Shown: positions 33,038-41,946 of the stretch, in pieces
Position numbering within the stretch: position 1 is the stretch's first letter
How the letters are laid out: every line of letters begins with the position of its first letter
Assembly: GCF_010435915.1 (NCBI RefSeq)
Contig: NZ_JAAFZH010000022.1
Span: 1-64,000, forward strand
Direction: 5' to 3'
Length of the DNA: 64,000 nucleotides
Source of the DNA: Spirosoma terrae
GTDB taxonomy: Bacteria; Bacteroidota; Bacteroidia; Cytophagales; Spirosomataceae
The notes under the pieces: model-generated
Seen by the model: the letters and a program-made list of their open reading frames with translations, nothing else
What the model was told of the DNA's origin: nothing
Database searches by the model: none
Translations under genes and position numbers: made by a program

Positions 33038-33841
33038 ATGGAGTACCAACTCTACGCTATTGATCCGATATTACGGCCATTCATCAAGGTGATCTGCTCG
33101 GTAGACAATCGTTCACCGATCATCGTCCCGAATCAGCTACGGGTATTGCCCGATACGTGCGTAGAGCTGTTCATCAACCTCTGTCCCCCCCAGCAAATAG
33201 CGATCCCGGACGGTAATACGCCTAGTCTCAGCCGGAGTTTCGTTACGTCCCGGATGAACAGTTTTATGGATGTGTCTACACAGGACAACGTATCGTTCGT
33301 ATCGGTGTGTTTTGCGAGTGGTCAGGCGTATCAATTCTTTCCGGTGTCGATGCACGACATCAGCAATCAGGTAATCAATCTCCGCGACTTATGGGGTGCC
33401 CGTGCCGACGATATGCAGGAATGTGTCGACAAGGCCGCTACGATGCAGGAGCGAATTTCTCTAGTTCAGCAGTATCTTATTCAGCAACTGTATAAATCAG
33501 TTGCCTTCGATGCATCTGTTGACTTCTGCCTACGACGAATGCAAGAGACGAACGGGATGCTTTTGCTGGATGAATTGGCCAATCAGGTGGGTATTAGCAA
33601 TCGGCAGCTGGCGCGCCGTTTTAATCAGTACATTGGCCTATCACCCAAAGAATTTGCCCGGATCACTACGTTTACCAACAGCCTTGTCAATCTGAAAAAG
33701 TATCCATCGTTTACGTTGACCGAAATAGCTTACGAAAGTGGATACTACGATCAGGCACATTTTATACGCGCCTGTCGAACTTATTCGGGATTGACACCCA
33801 GCCAGTTGATTGGCAATGAACAGGTTTTATTTTGTTTTTAA
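33038..33841 (+). CDS. AraC-family transcriptional regulator (DUF6597-type sensor)
   Basis: About 267 residues from ATG 33038; TTG at 33032 is possible. An N-terminal segment (PILRPFIKVICSV, LPDTCVELFINL) resembles the DUF6597 sensor found before AraC domains. The C-terminal part is the AraC DNA-binding domain (LLLDELANQVGISNRQLARRF, then TLTEIAYESGYYDQAHFIRA, TPSQL). It is divergent from the PadR operon with about 180 bp between the start codons, sharing the region with the tandem CGGACA site. Target genes unknown. Confidence 0.92.
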   Translation: MEYQLYAIDPILRPFIKVICSVDNRSPIIVPNQLRVLPDTCVELFINLCPPQQIAIPDGNTPSLSRSFVTSRMNSFMDVSTQDNVSFVSVCFASGQAYQFFPVSMHDISNQVINLRDLWGARADDMQECVDKAATMQERISLVQQYLIQQLYKSVAFDASVDFCLRRMQETNGMLLLDELANQVGISNRQLARRFNQYIGLSPKEFARITTFTNSLVNLKKYPSFTLTEIAYESGYYDQAHFIRACRTYSGLTPSQLIGNEQVLFCF

Positions 33842-33915
33842 TCGCTGGCTTTTATCTGGGGCACATTACTGTTGAAGTACTTACTGGTTTCCTAAAATGT
33901 ATTGAGGTCGAATCC

Positions 33916-34254
33916 CTATTGCAGATCAAGATAACTTGATTCATCCTTATTAGTCAACTCCTTATGGAGCACAAAGGTTACCACTTGGTAATATTGGATC
34001 AGACTTAGAAGGCTGGTAGCATAGAACGGTGCGGCATAATCGTCATCGCCAGGAGAAGCAGCGGAATCGCTGCCCTCGTCCAGGAGTTCAGATTCCGGGG
34101 TTAGAGGCCCATCCCTAAAGGCTGTGTAGATCTGATCACTCTCGTCGACTAATTCGGCATTCATTTGACGAGAAGGCAAAATTAACTGTACGCAATTTAC
34201 GGATGGTTTTATGGCGTGGTCTATGCCTATAGAAGCTTGCATAATCTTAATCAA
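33916..34254 (-). CDS. Possible small acidic hypothetical protein (112 aa)
   Basis: The frame reads MQASIGIDHAIKPSVNCVQL onward, with an acidic middle (ESELLDEGSDSAASPGDDDY) and a hydrophobic patch (LLSLIQYYQVVTFVL). I recognise no family, and there is no upstream promoter or RBS I can point to. It is included because it is the longest frame in an otherwise empty stretch and has no better frame opposite. It could equally be non-coding. Confidence 0.35.
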   Translation of the reverse strand: MIKIMQASIGIDHAIKPSVNCVQLILPSRQMNAELVDESDQIYTAFRDGPLTPESELLDEGSDSAASPGDDDYAAPFYATSLLSLIQYYQVVTFVLHKELTNKDESSYLDLQ

Positions 34255-34566
34255 TTAAATCTATTTGGAGCAATAGACGAACGCTTTAAAGAAAGGTAAC
34301 ACAAGCTGATTGTACCAAAAATTATGACGGGCGTAGAAGGAAATTCCATCAGCCTTCTAGCCTGCTCAGTCATAGGGTTGTCCTGTGAATGGAGAGTTAT
34401 ATAATTGCTAAATCACAGATTTAACACTGACCAGTCAAGGCCCTCTAAATGTCGAAAAACCTTCCGATTAGGAGAAGGGAACGGCAACATACGTTCTCCT
34501 CTCCTATTCGGAAGGTTTTTGCTATATACGCGTTCATCGCTGAACGTAGCAGAACCTACAATCCGT
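34255..34566. other. Intergenic stretch, only a terminator recognised
   Basis: About 310 bp between a doubtful small frame and hsp20. Apart from the terminator at 34455-34520 I see no gene, repeat or promoter. Confidence 0.5.
34455..34520. terminator. Long-stem bidirectional terminator after hsp20
   Basis: AAAAACCTTCCGA at 34455 pairs with TCGGAAGGTTTTT ending at 34520, and the inner TAGGAGA pairs with TCTCCTA, giving about 20 pairs. T-runs flank it on both strands. It lies about 45 bp beyond the hsp20 stop codon. Confidence 0.75.
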
Positions 34567-35016
34567 TTACGCAACCGTTACAGTCTGAGCGGGCTTGTTT
34601 GTTTCTGGGTTTTTAGGCAGCGTAACTTTCAGAATGCCGTCGGTATAGCTTGCCACGATGGCGTCGACCAGCACTTTGCCGTTCAATTGGAATGGACGTT
34701 CGAACGCACTAAGGCTATGTTCCTGATACGTGTACTGGCTTTGGCCAGCCGAGTCTGCCGATTTTTCATCGCCCGGATAGGCAATCGTCAATACGTCGTC
34801 TTTAACGGTTAACGTTACGTTCTCTTTAACGAGTCCGGCGGCAAATAACGAGATCACAAAGCTGTCGTCAGTTTCCTGAATATTGACTGGCGGCTGTCCA
34901 AATCCACCAGCCTGCCGACGCCAGAAGTTTGCAAATTTACCGCGACCAAAACGGCCCCGACCCATTGGTCCGCAATTATGATTATGTTCTGATTGAAATC
35001 CCTGATTGTAATACAT
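34567..35016 (-). CDS. Hsp20/alpha-crystallin small heat-shock protein
   Basis: 149 residues. A short Gly/Arg-rich and aromatic head (PMGRGRFGRGKFANFWRRQA) precedes the alpha-crystallin domain (about 45-140), whose landmarks are PPVNIQETDDSFVISLFAAG, DDVLTIAYPG, AFERPFQL and the GILKVTLPK motif. It acts as an ATP-independent holdase chaperone in the cytoplasm. The tail lacks the usual I-x-I anchor and ends AQTVTVA. A membrane protein is encoded 49 bp upstream on the same strand. Confidence 0.95.
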   Translation of the reverse strand: MYYNQGFQSEHNHNCGPMGRGRFGRGKFANFWRRQAGGFGQPPVNIQETDDSFVISLFAAGLVKENVTLTVKDDVLTIAYPGDEKSADSAGQSQYTYQEHSLSAFERPFQLNGKVLVDAIVASYTDGILKVTLPKNPETNKPAQTVTVA

Positions 35017-35065
35017 GACTGTGTTTTTATGTTTTGTTTACTGTTTTCGTTTCTACTTATTCGGC

Positions 35066-35326
35066 TTAGCTGATCGGTACCACGCGGGTATATCCTTTCA
35101 TACTCATCGGTACCCGATACGTTGGGTTGTCAATGGCGATAGCATGATTCGGTTGCCATCTGCCACGGCCCAGATTGCCCGAAAACCGACGGACCAACTG
35201 CCAGCCAATTACCCGTATCAACATAAAGGCCACTGCGGCTACCAATATTAATTTTAATAGAAGGGTTACCAGAAATAAGGCCAACCCGGCTGCCAGGGCG
35301 ACCCCGGCGATTCTCCAAATATGCAT
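35066..35326 (-). CDS. Small membrane protein upstream of hsp20 (86 aa)
   Basis: The first 40 residues (from MHIWRIAGVALAAGLALFLV to AFMLIRVIGW) make one long or two short membrane helices; the rest is basic and Pro-rich (RRFSGNLGRGRW). I know no family. It precedes hsp20 by 49 bp on the same strand and is probably co-transcribed; a stress-linked membrane role is a guess. Confidence 0.65.
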   Translation of the reverse strand: MHIWRIAGVALAAGLALFLVTLLLKLILVAAVAFMLIRVIGWQLVRRFSGNLGRGRWQPNHAIAIDNPTYRVPMSMKGYTRVVPIS

Positions 35327-35518
35327 GTCGTTAGTTCATTTAATGGTCTAGCGAGCAGCTAGAGCGTTGAGCTGGAGAAAAAATCGTACGCTTCTTTCAG
35401 GCTCACCATCGCTGCTACAAAAGGAGAGTCGCAACAAAAGAGCTTTATATTTTAAACCGGACTAACTTTTTTTTGATAACCCAGACAACAAACTGATTAT
35501 CAGACAAAAAAAACACAG

Positions 35519-35542
35519 AAAAAAAAATCAGACAGACCTGAT
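35519..35542 (-). terminator. Rho-independent terminator of the methyltransferase gene
   Basis: On the minus strand ATCAG pairs with CTGAT (6-nt loop) and is followed by nine T residues. It starts about 17 bp after the methyltransferase stop codon. The stem is short, so termination may be moderate. Confidence 0.6.
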
Positions 35543-35558
35543 AACGTAACAGAACATA

Positions 35559-36371
35559 TTATATTATGGGTTGCTGGGCTTCTACGGCTAGCAGATAAAC
35601 CGTCATGGATTCACCCGCCGTTTCGATCCAATTGTCATAGTCTGCGATGGCCTGTAATCGCTCTGACTCGGTGATATAACCTGACTGTACCAACTGCGGA
35701 CCGCGTAGTTCTGCCACCTCCGACCATAACCGACTGCTGGTTGCAAACGTTACGTCGGCCCGGTGTACAATCTCAAACTGATTCTCAACCTGAATAGTGG
35801 TAAAGCCGATACGTTTCATGATATCGCCCACATGATCCGCAATGGCATTATCAAAACCGGCATCCTGTCGCCATTGCAGAAAAGCATTATAGAATCGCTG
35901 CATCGACGCTGGTGGCGCCGGCTCCCAACTAATTTTCTCATGATTGTAATCCAGAATTGATAGATAACCACCGGGTTTAACCAATCGCTTCATTGTAACC
36001 AATGCGGCTTCGGGATCGGCCAGCCATTGCAACGTCCGTGCACAGGTCACCAGGTCGAAGCGCTCGTCGGTAGTGAACGTATAGGCGTCGCCCTGCTGAA
36101 AATCAAGCCAGGCTAAATCGCCTATATGCTGCCGGGCCTGCTCGATCAACGTAGCATTTGGGTCAATGCCCAACACCCGGCCACTTTTACCGATTTTTTC
36201 GGCAATACTCCGGGTTATAGCCCCCGACCCACAGCCTACATCCAGCACAGACAGGCCCGGACGTAGAAACTTCAGCAAATTTCTGTTCGCATTATCAACA
36301 GTTCTTCGCTCAATAACAGGATTAGGAGCAGCAGGCATTTCAGCCCGTTCAGTAGCAGTTTGATCGGCCAT
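35559..36371 (-). CDS. Class I SAM-dependent methyltransferase
   Basis: 270 residues with the Rossmann-type motif I LSVLDVGCGSGAITRSIAEK, acidic residue of motif II in VLGIDPNATLIEQA, and motif post-I DLVTCARTLQWLADPEAAL. This matches UbiE/Methyltransf_25-like enzymes. There is no membrane anchor and no substrate-specific motif, so the acceptor (a small molecule or quinone) is open. It is a single gene, with a terminator after it; the stretch upstream carries an orphan terminator on the other strand. Confidence 0.9.
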   Translation of the reverse strand: MADQTATERAEMPAAPNPVIERRTVDNANRNLLKFLRPGLSVLDVGCGSGAITRSIAEKIGKSGRVLGIDPNATLIEQARQHIGDLAWLDFQQGDAYTFTTDERFDLVTCARTLQWLADPEAALVTMKRLVKPGGYLSILDYNHEKISWEPAPPASMQRFYNAFLQWRQDAGFDNAIADHVGDIMKRIGFTTIQVENQFEIVHRADVTFATSSRLWSEVAELRGPQLVQSGYITESERLQAIADYDNWIETAGESMTVYLLAVEAQQPII

Positions 36372-36666
36372 TCGTCTATAAAATTGGGCAGCAAATACGT
36401 AATTCTGACTGGCTACCCAAAACCAAGTATGGCTTTCGACCGAAATAAACGGTTATGTGCACCACTTCTGATGTCTCGATTATGCTGATTCAACCACCAC
36501 AAATACCAATTCATCCATCCACCAATTGGGTCCGCGCTGCGAATCACCCATTTTTGATATGTCAAACCAACCGAACAGGTTATCGGGTTTAGTCAGTAAA
36601 CAACAGACAACAATCAGCTATAGGCTGCGAACACATAAGCATACAGGGATCAGGAGTAGTACACAG

Positions 36667-36700
36667 ATATCGGGCAACCTATGGTTGTCCGATATTTTTT
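36667..36700 (+). terminator. Orphan rho-independent terminator
   Basis: ATATCGGGCAACC (36667-36679) pairs with GGTTGTCCGATAT (36683-36695) with one G-U pair and a 3-nt loop, followed by five T residues. The nearest gene on this strand upstream is more than 2 kb away. Confidence 0.72.
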
Positions 36701-36816
36701 GTGGTTGCTCACCGCTTCACCGGCTGTTTATTCCGGTCGATAGTTCCATTTAACCGCTTCGGGGATCTCGGCGTTTGTATCATGACTAAGAGCGGTGTTT
36801 TTTATTCGCTTGTACC

Positions 36817-36824
36817 TACTTTTG
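36817..36824 (+). promoter_or_regulatory. Candidate Bacteroidota -7 promoter element (TACTTTTG)
   Basis: TACTTTTG fits TAnnTTTG and lies 25 bp before the ATG of the sensor kinase. No clear -33 box. Confidence 0.45.
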
Positions 36825-36848
36825 TTCGGTTACTACTGGTTGTGCTGA

Positions 36849-38192
36849 ATGACTTACGAGACATGGGCTTTACTGTTTCAGGGAATGCTTACAGCCATGC
36901 TGCTATTCAACGTAGTGCAATGGGCCTGGTACCGCGAACGCGTGTATGCCCTTTACACCGCCTACATAGCCATATGGGTCGTTTATTTCCTGCTCAGGAA
37001 CCCGTTTAATCCCGTCGATCTCCCCGACACTGTCTGGTATTTTTTCCGTACGCTGGGACCAATGGCGGCCTACTCTGTTTACTTCGAATTCACGACCGCT
37101 TTTCTGGAATTACGAACCCGGCAGCCGGCTTTAGTCCGTTTGTTTCGTTACGTTCAGGGTGGCTTGTTGGGATACCTGTTCGTTGAAACTATTTTTTGCT
37201 TTGCAACCAATCTGTGGGCCGAACCGATTCACGAAATCGTTCATACCATAGTCCGGATCACCCTGGCGATTTTCTCTCTCTACGTAGTGATTCAGGTTTA
37301 TAAGCACCGGAGTACGGTTTCACGGTTATTCATCACCGGATCACTACTGCTTATTTTGGGAGCCGTTACGGCCCTGCTGCTCAGTTTATTCTACCTCGAC
37401 TACACCAGTAACGAAAGCATCTCGTTTTTCAGAGCACCATTAACGTATCTGCACCTTGGCATTTTTCTCGAACTGATCTTTTTTTCGCTGGGACTCGCCT
37501 ATCGGCATCGGCGCGAATCGATACGTAAAGCCCTGGTCGACAAAGAGCTTGCCCATGAGCGCGAACAGCGACTGCGCGAACTGGCAGAGTCGGAATTGGC
37601 GGTTCAACAATTGAAGCAGGAAATGACAGACATGCAGATGCGGGCTCTGCAAAGTCAGATCAGTCCGCATTTTCTGTTCAATAGCCTCAACACGCTTTCG
37701 TCGTTGATTGCCGAAGAGCCCGAACGCGCCGAACGCTTTGTGGATGAAATGTCGAACGTGTACCGATACTTGCTCCAGGCCAATGACCGAGAACTCACTA
37801 CGTTAGATGTCGAAATGAGGTTTATTTACTCTTATTATCACATGCTTCGGACTCGCTACGGACAGGGTATACAATTAGAAGTAACGATTCCGCAGACGCA
37901 TTATCCGTATTTATTACCCCCATTAACCCTGCAACTCCTGGTCGAAAATGCGGTTAAGCATAATGTTGTTTCCACCGATCGGCCCCTTACGATCCATGTT
38001 AGAACGGAAGGCCAAACATCGCTCTGTGTCTGGAACAATATTCAGCCCAAAGTAGGACCTCGTCATCCATCTACCCAAAAAGGTCTGCTGAACATTTCAG
38101 AAAAATATCGCTTACTCAATCTGCCACCGATTCAAATCACCGAAACTACCGAATCGTTCGAAGTGGTTATCCAGTTGGCTCCCCCCGCCTGA
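36849..38192 (+). CDS. LytS/YehU-type membrane sensor histidine kinase
   Basis: 447 residues. The N-terminal 225 residues contain about seven membrane helices (AMLLFNVVQWAWY, ALYTAYIAIWVVYFLLR, LFITGSLLLILGAVTALLL). A coiled coil follows (about 225-270), then the His_kinase box with phosphoacceptor in LQSQISPHFLFNSLNTLSSL, and an ATPase domain starting LLVENAVKHNVVS with Asn box. Two-component partner is the LytTR regulator 198 bp downstream. Such kinases regulate diverse envelope or adaptation genes. The signal is unknown. Confidence 0.93.
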   Translation: MTYETWALLFQGMLTAMLLFNVVQWAWYRERVYALYTAYIAIWVVYFLLRNPFNPVDLPDTVWYFFRTLGPMAAYSVYFEFTTAFLELRTRQPALVRLFRYVQGGLLGYLFVETIFCFATNLWAEPIHEIVHTIVRITLAIFSLYVVIQVYKHRSTVSRLFITGSLLLILGAVTALLLSLFYLDYTSNESISFFRAPLTYLHLGIFLELIFFSLGLAYRHRRESIRKALVDKELAHEREQRLRELAESELAVQQLKQEMTDMQMRALQSQISPHFLFNSLNTLSSLIAEEPERAERFVDEMSNVYRYLLQANDRELTTLDVEMRFIYSYYHMLRTRYGQGIQLEVTIPQTHYPYLLPPLTLQLLVENAVKHNVVSTDRPLTIHVRTEGQTSLCVWNNIQPKVGPRHPSTQKGLLNISEKYRLLNLPPIQITETTESFEVVIQLAPPA

Positions 38193-38389
38193 GGTTTTAT
38201 CGACACGGAAAACCAACTAACGTATCGCCTGCTTTTGTTATTGATACCTGCCGGAAGCCGTTTTCAAACCGAATAACTACGCGTTTCATCCGTAACTTCA
38301 ACCAATTCAGTGAATTAAATTTTGGATAACTAGCGGTTGTATTATCATTTTGCAATAGACTCTTTCCAGAATAACCTCAAGTGCGCGTT

Positions 38390-39199
38390 ATGAATGTTTT
38401 TTTAGTCGAAGATGAAGAACTGGCGGTTCGTAAACTGTCCAGGCTTCTGCTGGATGTAGACCCAACTATTCAGATTGTTGGCACGGCCGCCAGCGTACGC
38501 TCGTCAGTAGAATGGCTCAACGAACATACGCCCGGAAAACCAAACGCGCCCGATCTGATTTTGATGGATATTGAGCTGGCCGATGGGCAAAGCTTTGAAA
38601 TATTTGAGCAAACAACCGTTCGGGCACCAGTTATTTTCACGACCTCTTACGACGAATATGCGCTACGGGCGTTCAAGGTCAATAGTATCGATTATTTATT
38701 GAAACCCATCAAACGACACGAACTGGAAGCTAGCCTGACCAAGTATAGACGTACCGTAGGCCATACTGGCGACGTAGCAGAGCCCAAACTAAGCGACATA
38801 GGGATCATGGACATCGATGCGCTGGTTCAGCAACTACGTCAGCAAATTCAGCCCACCGACCATCGACGACGTTTTCTGGTCAAACATCGTCAGCAATGGG
38901 TACCGGTTGAGGTTAACGACATTGCTTATTTTTATTCGGAAGAAGGTTCGAGTCTGTTTCAAACGCATAGCAACCAAAAGTTTTCGCTGGATTATACACT
39001 GGATGAGTTGGAAAGAATGCTTGATCCAGCTCAGTTTTTCCGTGTTAACCGGCAGTATATTATCCAAATCAATACGGTCCAGCAGATTCACCCTTATTTC
39101 AATAACAAACTGAAGCTAGTACTCAAACCAGCCGTAAACGACGACGTACTGGTTAGTCGCGAACGAGCTACCGATTTCAAGAAATGGATGGGTAAATAA
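38390..39199 (+). CDS. LytTR-family response regulator
   Basis: About 269 residues from ATG 38390 (MNVFLVEDEELAVRKLSRLL); GTG at 38381 is an alternative. Receiver domain: phospho-Asp in LILMDIELADG, Lys in DYLLKPIKRHEL. LytTR DNA-binding domain (about 165-269) with FLVKHRQQWVPVEVNDIAYFYSEEG, FFRVNRQYIIQINTVQQI and RERATDFKKWMG. It is partner of the preceding LytS-like kinase. LytTR proteins bind imperfect direct repeats; I did not find a clear site. Confidence 0.94.
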   Translation: MNVFLVEDEELAVRKLSRLLLDVDPTIQIVGTAASVRSSVEWLNEHTPGKPNAPDLILMDIELADGQSFEIFEQTTVRAPVIFTTSYDEYALRAFKVNSIDYLLKPIKRHELEASLTKYRRTVGHTGDVAEPKLSDIGIMDIDALVQQLRQQIQPTDHRRRFLVKHRQQWVPVEVNDIAYFYSEEGSSLFQTHSNQKFSLDYTLDELERMLDPAQFFRVNRQYIIQINTVQQIHPYFNNKLKLVLKPAVNDDVLVSRERATDFKKWMGK

Positions 39200-39247
39200 C
39201 TGGCAATACCAGTACTTTATCGTACCAGAAAACCAGTTTTGCTCTGA

Positions 39248-39799
39248 CTAGTCGAGGTATTGCTTATACGTAGATCTATAGCCAGCCAGATAAGCAAAGG
39301 GCGTCAGGATCGTAAACAGAATCCGCTGAACAATAAAAGGCGGCTTAGCTATTCTGAAAACGTTCGAGAACCGATTGACCATTAGTGCCGTTTGCAGCAC
39401 CGGTGGCATTCCATTTTTGTTCACCTTGCCGTCGCTGGCCAACCCACTGGCTGTTTCCAGCAGATGTTCGGTGTTCATTGCTGGCCGAACCTGCCAGTTG
39501 ACTACCGTTTTATCACCAGACGCATTCCACATGGCATGCACCACATTTCTGGGAATGTGAAGCGTATCGCCCGCCTTCAATACGTTTTGTTGACCATGTA
39601 TCCGTACAGTCAGCTCACCCGCAAGCACGTCAAAATCTTCGGCCTGATGCGGGTGATAGTGCACGGCGGGTTCTTTAGAATACGGCTGAAACGTTGATTC
39701 CATTTCGAGAAGCTGCCCCGCTGTATCAATAGCTGTCTGCAAAAACCGGATCTCCTGCCCGGTTACGTTATTACGGATGAGTTTATTCTTAAAGGCCAT
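39248..39799 (-). CDS. Cupin-domain protein
   Basis: 183 residues with one cupin barrel: PAVHYHPHQAEDFDVLAG (metal ligands H, H, E) and HIPRNVVHAMWNASG, as in conserved Bacteroidota small cupins. The last 45 residues add a hydrophobic amphipathic segment (FIVQRILFTILTPFAYLAGY), perhaps a membrane attachment. Function is unknown. It is a single gene, convergent with the LytTR regulator (49 bp between stop codons). Confidence 0.88.
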   Translation of the reverse strand: MAFKNKLIRNNVTGQEIRFLQTAIDTAGQLLEMESTFQPYSKEPAVHYHPHQAEDFDVLAGELTVRIHGQQNVLKAGDTLHIPRNVVHAMWNASGDKTVVNWQVRPAMNTEHLLETASGLASDGKVNKNGMPPVLQTALMVNRFSNVFRIAKPPFIVQRILFTILTPFAYLAGYRSTYKQYLD

Positions 39800-40045
39800 T
39801 TTAGTACGTAGTGCGCCGGTAAAACTTCGTTTTGGAGCAGTAAGACGATCGATCGTATTATCGTCACTACGTCAAAGCTGGTAAGGAAGTAGCGGGTTAT
39901 CAATCGGATAGTATCTGAATGCTCAGAAGTAACGGCTGAACTGGCAGTATTGGCAGACGAATACAAGAAACTGATCGACGTAACGTAGCCGAAAATCTCT
40001 CCATTTGTGAACGTTATCAATAGAGCCCGATGTTGGTACCGAAGA
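39800..40045. other. Intergenic stretch, possible trace of a lost coding frame
   Basis: The plus strand carries a short run with coding appearance around 39938-39989 (TAELAVLADEYKKLIDV, then a stop) but frame breaks upstream and no start. It may be a tail remnant. No promoter or repeat was recognised. Confidence 0.3.
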
Positions 40046-40975
40046 ATGACTGCACAAACTCGAACAACCTCTCTATCAAGCACCTGGACTGTAACGCTGG
40101 CCTTTGCCGCCATTTATTTAATCTGGGGCTCAACGTACTTAGCCGCTCTGATTGGTCTGGAGAGTATTCCTCCTTTCCTGATGGCCTCAATGCGGTTTCT
40201 CGTTGCCGGAGCCTTATTAGCGAGCTGGTGTATCATTAGAGGAGAACGATTGAATTTAGGGTCAGTTCTTCCCCGTAATGCGCTGGCCGGAAGCCTCATG
40301 CTTGGTGGCGGAACGGGTTCCGTGATCTGGGCGGAACAGTACTTACCAACTGGCCTTGCCGCGATTCTGGTGACAACGCTTCCTCTTTGGTTTATCGTAC
40401 TGGACAGGCCACAATGGTCGGCGTATCGAACGGCCAAGCTACGCCTGGCCGGAATCCTGCTCGGATTCGGTGGCATTCTGTTACTATTCAGCGAAGATCC
40501 AGCCGTGTTTGCATCGGGTGCCAAAGCAGCCATGTACTGGCCTAGTATTGCCGTTATTCTCACCGGAACCATCTCCTGGGCCTTAGGTTCGCTTTATTCG
40601 CGCTATCGACCAGCCTCCGGCTCAACCATTCTGAATGCAGCCATTCAGCTACTGGCAGCCAGTTTGTTCTGTGCGATTGTCAGTATCGGCTTAGGCGAGT
40701 GGCAGGGCTTCAGATTCGATGCCATCACCATTCGATCCTGGACGGCACTCGCTTATATGATTGTGTTTGGGTCAGTTATGACGTACCTGGCCTATTTATG
40801 GCTCCTGCAGGTCCGTCCCCCGGCCGTTGTTGGTACGTATGCCTATGTGAATCCAGTCGTGGCGGTCCTGCTGGGCTGGGCCCTGGCGCATGAGCCCGTT
40901 ACTGGTCGCCAGATTGTATCCCTGGCCATTATCCTGATCGGCGTATTGATCGTTAACCGCCCCTCGTCGCACTAG
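40046..40975 (+). CDS. EamA/DMT-family transporter (10 membrane helices)
   Basis: About 309 residues from ATG 40046 (MTAQTRTTSLSSTWTVTLAF); an ATG 13 codons upstream exists. Two EamA halves each with about five helices: first half FAAIYLIWGSTYLAALIGLE and GSVIWAEQYLPTGLAAILVT; second half SWALGSLYSRYRPASGSTIL to YAYVNPVVAVLLGWALAHEP. This is the 10-TMS drug/metabolite exporter family (YedA-like). Substrates span amino acids, purines and metabolites. Single gene. Confidence 0.93.
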   Translation: MTAQTRTTSLSSTWTVTLAFAAIYLIWGSTYLAALIGLESIPPFLMASMRFLVAGALLASWCIIRGERLNLGSVLPRNALAGSLMLGGGTGSVIWAEQYLPTGLAAILVTTLPLWFIVLDRPQWSAYRTAKLRLAGILLGFGGILLLFSEDPAVFASGAKAAMYWPSIAVILTGTISWALGSLYSRYRPASGSTILNAAIQLLAASLFCAIVSIGLGEWQGFRFDAITIRSWTALAYMIVFGSVMTYLAYLWLLQVRPPAVVGTYAYVNPVVAVLLGWALAHEPVTGRQIVSLAIILIGVLIVNRPSSH

Positions 40976-41162
40976 TACGTTTGCTCCAACTACATAAGTA
41001 TTTTGCGATAATAAATTAATTCCGAAAAGCGCTTCGTATATTTTCCGGTTAATTCGTTTTGGCTACCTATCAGGAAATACAAGTCTTTTTCTGTCGTTCA
41101 ATAGGCAACCGGTACTGTTAAATCACTACACCAAACCCCATCAAATACAGACACACTCACGT

Positions 41163-41699
41163 ATGACAGACACAATAAATACGTCTCTTAATCTGCTTCT
41201 TGTTGATGAACAGGACAGCGTGATTGGTACGGCCGAAAAATTACCAGCCCATGAAACCGGGGCGCTGCACCGAGCCTTTTCTGTCTTAATTTTTAATAAT
41301 CAGGGCGACTATTTGCTGCAACAACGCGCTACTGAAAAATATCACTCAGGCGGTTTATGGTCCAATAGCTGCTGTGGCCATCCACACCAACCCGACAATA
41401 CTGCTACTCAGGCCCAGCAACGTCTGTACGAAGAAATGGGCTTTCGTACGGAGCTAAACCCTTTGTTCAGCTTTCGATACCATGCTGAACTGCCCAACGG
41501 CTTAACGGAGCACGAAATTGATCATGTATTTACGGGCTACTATCAAGGCCAGATCCCCTTCAATCCAGCAGAAGTGAGCGCCGTACGCTGGGTTTCGCCG
41601 GATGCGCTGGCCGAAGAGATCGCCGAATCACCCGATGCCTTCACCGTCTGGTTTAAGATACTGTTTGATCGAATCCAGGGACAGCGGTTCAACAAGTAA
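41163..41699 (+). CDS. idi: Isopentenyl-diphosphate delta-isomerase, type I
   Basis: 178 residues, typical length. Nudix-fold enzyme with the catalytic Cys in WSNSCCGHPHQPD and Glu in ETxxEH-like positions (RLYEEMGF, TEHEIDHVFTG); metal-binding His in HRAFSVLIF and the SCCGHP region. It converts IPP to DMAPP, feeding isoprenoid and menaquinone synthesis. The N-terminal line LLLVDEQDSVIGTAEK is the standard start. Single gene, with about 190 bp upstream of its start and 250 bp after it. Confidence 0.97.
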   Translation: MTDTINTSLNLLLVDEQDSVIGTAEKLPAHETGALHRAFSVLIFNNQGDYLLQQRATEKYHSGGLWSNSCCGHPHQPDNTATQAQQRLYEEMGFRTELNPLFSFRYHAELPNGLTEHEIDHVFTGYYQGQIPFNPAEVSAVRWVSPDALAEEIAESPDAFTVWFKILFDRIQGQRFNK

Positions 41700-41946
41700 G
41701 CGTAATAATACTTAGGCATTCGGAGGCAAAACAGCAGGGTTCAACACCTTAAAAAGGTCATTCGGCTATATTGGTTTTTCAGAATCAGCTACAACCGTCA
41801 ATTTTAAAGCGAGCTTTTTGAGCGTCTATCGCTACGAGAACAATAAGTAGTCCTGAAAGTAGTTCTGCTTATGGGCCAGCAGATAAATTGTATGGCCTAC
41901 GTTAGCTCCCATTATCCGTAGTTACCTGTATAAACCAATCAAATTT

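Larger units (their letters stand above)
36372..36848. other. 477-bp intergenic region with orphan terminator, possible small RNA
   Basis: No protein-coding frame is convincing in this region between divergent genes. A complete terminator at 36667-36700 on the plus strand has no gene before it, which implies a short transcript begins somewhere in 36400-36640. A promoter for the following kinase gene lies at 36817. Confidence 0.45.

Noticed and set aside
39763-40113. 116-residue minus-strand frame between the cupin and EamA genes
   Set aside because: It overlaps the starts of both genes and has no domain, promoter or ribosome-binding signal.
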